Below are positions 59,807 through 64,000 of a DNA stretch of 64,000 nucleotides, piece after piece. The position numbers were made by a program, and so were the translations under genes. The notes beneath the pieces are model-generated. The model saw only the letters and a list, made by a program, of their open reading frames with translations, made no database searches and was not told where the DNA came from. Numbering within the stretch: position 1 is the stretch's first letter; each line of letters begins with the position of its first letter. Source of the stretch: Ricinus communis (lineage: Eukaryota > Streptophyta > Magnoliopsida > Malpighiales > Euphorbiaceae); the NCBI RefSeq assembly GCF_019578655.1, contig NC_063258.1, forward strand, positions 930,001 to 994,000, in the 5' to 3' direction.

Positions 59807-60011
59807 TGATAGGTCATAAATAGTTATAGTTATTGTGTTTAATTCCCTTACGATTTGGTTGAATAATGTATTTAATTATGAAAATTCTGTTTATTCTAAC
59901 TTAGGTGATGAAATATCAAGGATGGAGCAAAATTCAACCTAAAGACATGTTTTAAGTCATCACTTGTCAAAAACCAAGTATTTTAGAGGAGATGCAGAAA
60001 CCTGCACAAAA

Positions 60012-60130
60012 GATCATTGTCGATAAGGTGTGACCACGCCTTACAACCCATAAGCTCTGTAGAAATCTGTACAGAAGACCACTGTCGACAAGGCGTGACC
60101 ATGCCTTGCATCCCATGAGCTGCTGAAAGA
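60012..60130 (+). repeat. Two 65-bp direct repeats with a palindromic core in the Athila LTR
   Basis: Two tandem copies offset by 65 bp, each with a near-perfect palindrome: AAGGTGTGACCACGCCTT (60025-60042) and AAGGCGTGACCATGCCTT (60090-60107), and flanking ATTGTCGAT/ACTGTCGAC. Position in U3 upstream of the TATA box suggests enhancer-type repeats. Confidence 0.75.
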
Positions 60131-60355
60131 TGCGAAAGAGAGCTTCGAATTTTTCAGAGATTAATTTGTGGTGGACCCATCTTTAGTTAATTTCCTATAT
60201 TTTTGGAATTGTTGGATTAAGAGAACTTTCTCCCATGTATTTAGGATTTTAATTTATTTAGATTACTCTTTATCTTATCCTTCCTCATAGGGATAAGATT
60301 ATATAGGAAGCTTATTTCTTTTTTATAAGGATTCTTTTATTAGGGTTTTACTTCC

Positions 60356-60364
60356 TATATAAGG
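60356..60364 (+). promoter_or_regulatory. TATA box of the Athila LTR
   Basis: TATATAAGG in a CCTATATAAGG context, about 250 bp downstream of the palindromic repeats and about 900 bp before the primer site. It is the best candidate core promoter of the element. Confidence 0.6.
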
Positions 60365-61264
60365 ACGGCTGGAAGTACTTTTAATCATTCATTTCTTATT
60401 CTTCTTCTATTCTCTACAATTCTTGTGAATTCTTACTCCACCATGAGTGGCTAAGTTTTTAGTTTCTAATTCAAGAGTGAATAAATTCCAATTGTGATTT
60501 TGTGAGGCTTTGTGCTTAACATAATTCTTCTTTAATTCAAGTATTCTTTATTTCTTATTTTTATTATTTATGAATTATTGATATTGATTGAACTGACGAC
60601 TCAACTTTGATATTGATTTTTCTATTGCTGAACTTTGAGTTTGTGATCCGTAATTGTCATGAATGATTGATATAAGTAGCAAGGAGCTGGCTCATGTGTG
60701 TGTGATTGCGGCTTATTCGAATTACATAGCTTGCATGATAGGCTCTAGGGAAATAAAGGAACAAGGTTAATTCAATTGCAGTTATCTCAATTAATTAATA
60801 TTGGTTTAGTCATTCTCATTATTCTTAATGCTATCACTAAGTTGATATGGAACGCTATCGTGCCCAGTTGACTAATGGTAAGTTTCGATTTGTATGTTGG
60901 GTTTGAGTCAATTATATTAGGAGAATTACACTTATTGTGGCTTTTTCGAATAAGTAGACTAAGTACTTGAATAGAAGAATTGATATTTTAGCCTATGATC
61001 ATGATTACAATTGGATGGAATTAGCACTCTTGAAATTGGAAATTTGTTAAGATTGATTTTTATTTACTTTAATATTCAGCCTTCGTTATTTTCTGCTTAT
61101 TTATAATTTTGATTCAAACATTCAAAATTTCTCTATTTTTATTTTACTTTGAGAAGCTATCCACATTGGTTCCCTTGGGATTCGACCTGGTTTCACTACT
61201 TTTACAAATTAATTTAAGAAAATCAGTAATTTATTCTGAAGGGCTTAAATAACCCGTTCAAATT

Positions 61265-61282
61265 TGGCACCGTTGCCGGAGA
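61265..61282 (+). other. Athila primer-binding site (tRNA-Asp type)
   Basis: TGGCACCGTTGCCGGAGA differs by two bases from the complement of the plant tRNA-Asp 3' end (TGGCGCCGTTGCCGGGGA), the usual Athila primer site. Confidence 0.85.
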
Positions 61283-61319
61283 ACCTATTCTAGTTTTTCA
61301 TTGATTAATTTATTTATTT

Positions 61320-62560
61320 ATGACTCGTTCTTCTCAAGATATTGATTTGCAGTTTAATCCTGAAATTGAGAAGAAAGCGCATCGATTAAGAAAGGAGACT
61401 AGACAAAGAAAAAGTTGTCTCATAGAGGAGTTGAAAATAGATTTGGCTATTGGTGACACATCTATTTTTTCAAGAAGTTACAGAAAATATGGCGAACAGA
61501 ACATCTCAAAGGGCTAGCTGCACTAGATTTAAATCAACAACCTTTATGTATTACATTTCCTAATATTGCAGTTGATTTCGAATTAAAATCCGGTTTAATT
61601 CACTTACTCCCTTCTTTTCATGGATGTGCAGGTGAGGATCCTCATAAACATTTGAAAGAATTCCATATTGTTTGCTTCGGAATGAAGCCAAATGGTGTGA
61701 TAGAAGAGCAAATAAATCTTAGAGCTTTTTCCTTTTCTTTGAAGGATAAAGCAAAAGATTGGCTCTATTATCTACCTTCTGGTTCAATAACAACATGGAA
61801 TGAGATAAAAAGATTGTTCTTAGACAAGTTCTTCCCTGCAACAAGAGCTGCCAACATCAGAAAAGAAATTTATGGCATAACACGGTTCACTAGAGAAACA
61901 TTGTATAAGTATTGGGAAAGGTTCAAGCAACTGTGTGCTAAATGCCCACATCATAAAATCTCTCTGCGACTCCTAATCCAATACTTTTATGAAAGATTAT
62001 TGCTAATGGATAGAAGTATGATTGATGCAACAAGTGGTGGAGCTTTGGTAGACAAGACACCTGAAGAAGCCAAGCAATTGATTTCAAACATGGCTGAAAA
62101 TTCTCATCAATTTGGTACAAGGGTTGATGGAGCTACAAGGCGAGTTAACAAGTAAGCACTAAAAATCTTGAAAATTAAATTTTGGATTTAACTGCTTTGG
62201 TTCGTCAAATGGCTGTAGGGGAATTGCAAATGGCAAAAGTTTATGGAATATGTTCGGTCCAAGGACATCCTACCGATATGTGCCCAACATTGCAACAAGA
62301 CTCGATACAAGAGGCTAATGCTCTAGGCGGATTTACTGGTCAACCTCAAAGGAAGTATGACCCTTTTTCCAACATTATAGTCCTAAATGGAGAGATCACC
62401 CGAATTTGAGCTATGGGAACCAAGGAGGACAACAAAAGTATCCTTCCCAGAATTTCAATAGACAACCTCAAGCTTCAAATTTAGGTTTGTGCTTAGAAGA
62501 TATTGTTAAAAATCTTGCTAACAATAATCTTCAATTTCAATAGGAAACAAGGTCAAGCAT
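61320..62560 (+). pseudogene. Athila gag
   Basis: The ATG at 61320 begins an arginine/lysine-rich leader that ends prematurely at 61517. The frame resumes as AALDLNQQPLCITFPNI and runs through GEDPHKHLKEFHIVC, KDWLYYLPSGSITTWNEIK and FFPATRAANIRKEI (the retrotransposon gag domain) to 62155. A second break precedes the knuckle-like block GICSVQGHPTDMCPTLQ (62240-62290) and QRKYDPFSN. One frameshift near 61510, one stop or shift near 62155-62180 and another near 62390 break the frame. Confidence 0.85.
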
Positions 62561-62609
62561 TCAGAATTTAGGCAATCAAACAACTCAATTAGCTACGTTA
62601 GTTAGTAAA

Positions 62610-63716
62610 TTGGAGGCCCAAAATTCTGGAAAACTACCTTCGCAACCAGAAATAAATCCAAAGGAGAACGTTAGTGCAATTTCTCTAAGAAGTGGAACGG
62701 AGATTTCTTCAGGCTCGATTCCACTTAAGGAAAGTGAACTAAGCAAGGAAAATGAAGAAGAAGCTTCCTCCAAGGAATCACGTAGGGTAAACTTTGATCC
62801 TCCCCTATCTTTTTCATCTCACACTCCATTACCTCCTTTTCCTAGTAGATTAGCAAAACCGAAAGAAGATGAGCAAGAAAAGGAGATCTTGGATACATTT
62901 AGGAACGTGGAGATAAATATCCCACTATTGGATGCTATCAAACAAATTCCTAAATATGCAAAGTTCTTGAAGGAATTGTGCACTAACAAAAGAAGAATGA
63001 AGGAAAAGGATAAAGTAGTGGTAAGTAAGAATGTGTCGGCAATCTTACAAAAGAATATGCCAGAAAAATGCAAAGATCCAGGTATGTTTTCATTACCTTG
63101 TGTTATTGGTAATACAAAAATTGAGCTTACCATATTAGATTTGGGAGCTTCCATTAGTGTCATGCCATTTTCTATTTATCAAGATTTAAAACTAAATAAC
63201 TTGCAAAAAACTGTTGTAGTGATTCAATTAGCTGATCGTTCTTTCATTCATCCCCTTGGGGTAGTTGAAGATGTTTTGGTGCAGGTTAATGAGCTCATAT
63301 TTCTTGTCGACTTTTACATTTTGGAAATGGATGGCAATTCCTCATCAAAATCAGCCTCAATTTTGTTAGGACGACCATTCATGAAAACTGCTAAGATAAA
63401 GATAAATGTAGATGAGGGTACTCTCTCCGTAGAATTTGATGGAGAGATTGTTAAATTTAATATTTTCAATGCAATTAAATACCCTAATGATGTACATTCT
63501 CTTTGCCATATTAATGTAATTGATCTAATTGTGCATGAAGTTTTTGCAGAAGAAAATGTTGATGATGAGCAAGAATTAGATGAAAAATCTAATTTTGAAG
63601 GAAATGATTATGAGATTGGTGTAGAAGAATTATTTTCAGCAACATTATCTGAACCGACAAATTTCAATGCTGAAATTTCTAATACTAATGACAAGATGTT
63701 ACCTTCAATTGTGTAG
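62610..63716 (+). pseudogene. Athila gag C-terminus and protease
   Basis: A 368-codon open frame (first ATG or near-start inside the element frame; upstream sequence continues in frame to a stop at 62542). Residues about 1-120 are the gag C-terminal linker with ISLRSGTEI. The retroviral-type protease spans about 165-290: LPCVIGN, LDLGASISVMPFSIY (the Athila version of D-S/T-G-A), and SILLGRPFMKTAKI with the GRPF flap motif. It ends at a TAG (63714-63716) exactly where a Gln codon would keep the frame open into RT, so one substitution separates protease from RT. Confidence 0.88.
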
Positions 63717-64000
63717 GCACCAAAACTAGAGCTGAAAGCTTTATCGGATCACCTAAAATACGTGTATTTAGGTGATAAGGAAACATTACCTATCATCATC
63801 TCAAAAGGACTATTAATGCAACAGGAAGGAAGATTGATTAAAGCTTTAAAGGAATATAAGGTTGCAATTGGTTGGACTTTGGCTGACATAAAAGGCATTA
63901 GTCCATCAATTTGCATGCACAGGATTTTGCTAGAGGATGATGCTAAACCATCAAGGGAACCACAAAGGAGACTGAACCCAGCCATGAAAGAAGTTGTCAT
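63717..64000 (+). pseudogene. Athila reverse transcriptase, N-terminal part
   Basis: In frame with the preceding open frame after its stop: APKLELKALSDHLKYVYLG, ETLPIIISKGL, AIGWTLADIKGISPS and MHRILLEDDAKPSREPQRR, the region just upstream of the Gypsy RT palm. Open to the end of the window; the catalytic box lies beyond it. Confidence 0.88.

Larger units (their letters stand above)
59807..61260 (+). repeat. 5' LTR of the Athila element
   Basis: Begins TGATAGGTCATAA and ends AACCCGTTCA, four bases before the primer site. It includes a TATA box, a pair of palindromic direct repeats at 60004-60130, and T-rich sequence typical of R/U5. The left boundary is set by the end of the Copia coding sequence and the TG dinucleotide. 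Confidence 0.75.
59807..64000 (+). mobile_element. Athila-type Gypsy retrotransposon, 5' part (runs off the window)
   Basis: A plus-strand element inserted in the third Copia. It comprises a 1454-bp 5' LTR, a tRNA-Asp-type primer site, gag, protease and the first part of RT. The protease has the DLGASISVMP signature characteristic of the Athila/Tat group, and the RT start has the GWTLADIKGISPS..MHRILLE pattern of Athila. Frameshifts in gag and stops at about 62542 and 63714 show decay, but the element is fairly well preserved. Confidence 0.9.

Noticed and set aside
1..64000. tRNA, rRNA and miRNA genes
   Set aside because: No cloverleaf, rRNA motif or convincing miRNA precursor was seen by eye. 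The fold-back elements are too long and too repeat-like to call miRNA genes without small-RNA data.

Overview
This is a very AT-rich stretch of plant nuclear DNA, most likely from a eudicot. The evidence is an intron-rich RPA32 gene with plant-type splice sites, two plant-specific PFxWExQPGT-motif genes, and many plant transposon families (Copia, Athila-type Gypsy, MuDR-like, L1 LINE, MITEs). I cannot name the species. I found no rRNA, tRNA, CRISPR or prokaryotic features.

Layout. Positions 1-240 hold a short unrecognised coding-like remnant. A decayed Copia fragment (about 2990-5600, minus) and the 3' end of an L1-type LINE (about 5640-6296, plus) follow. After an AT-rich stretch comes a small GC-richer island with two perfect G-boxes (8040-8340) and a fold-back element (8384-9432). 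A dispersed repeat (10240-11115) abuts a complete but decayed MuDR-like DNA transposon (11158-16485). It has 9-bp target duplications, roughly 215-bp inverted repeats, a transposase pseudogene and a convergent GRF zinc-finger pseudogene.

The clearest host gene is the 10-exon replication protein A 32-kDa subunit (minus strand, coding exons 24164 to 18794, 275 residues, no frame problems). Two local expansions affect it. A roughly 254-bp unit carrying the last 31 nt of exon 5 plus its splice donor is repeated four times in all. A (CT)17 microsatellite lies directly against the intron 9 donor. Beyond it are an inverted second copy of the 10-kb dispersed repeat (24660-25625), a 660-bp tandem duplication, two inverted copies of a MITE-like element (27681-28312 and 32739-33385), a Copia RT scrap and a Mutator-type MITE (33936-34511).

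Two genes encoding PFxWExQPGT-motif (DUF688-like) proteins lie at 30513-31268 (plus) and 53501-54163 (minus). Between them, 35913-50429 is a four-deep transposon nest. An old Copia is interrupted in gag by a younger Copia. That Copia is interrupted in its RT by a solo LTR, which is interrupted by a second solo LTR. The three inner insertions each have an exact 5-bp target duplication, and removing the insert restores the host element's reading frame at the two junctions that lie in coding sequence.

The right end (58748-64000) is the 3' part of another Copia whose RNase H region is interrupted by an Athila-type Gypsy element. The Athila has a 1454-bp LTR, a tRNA-Asp-type primer site, gag, protease and the start of RT, and it runs off the window. 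The host genes show no sign of acting together; the window is mainly a record of repeat insertion around a housekeeping gene and two paralogues.
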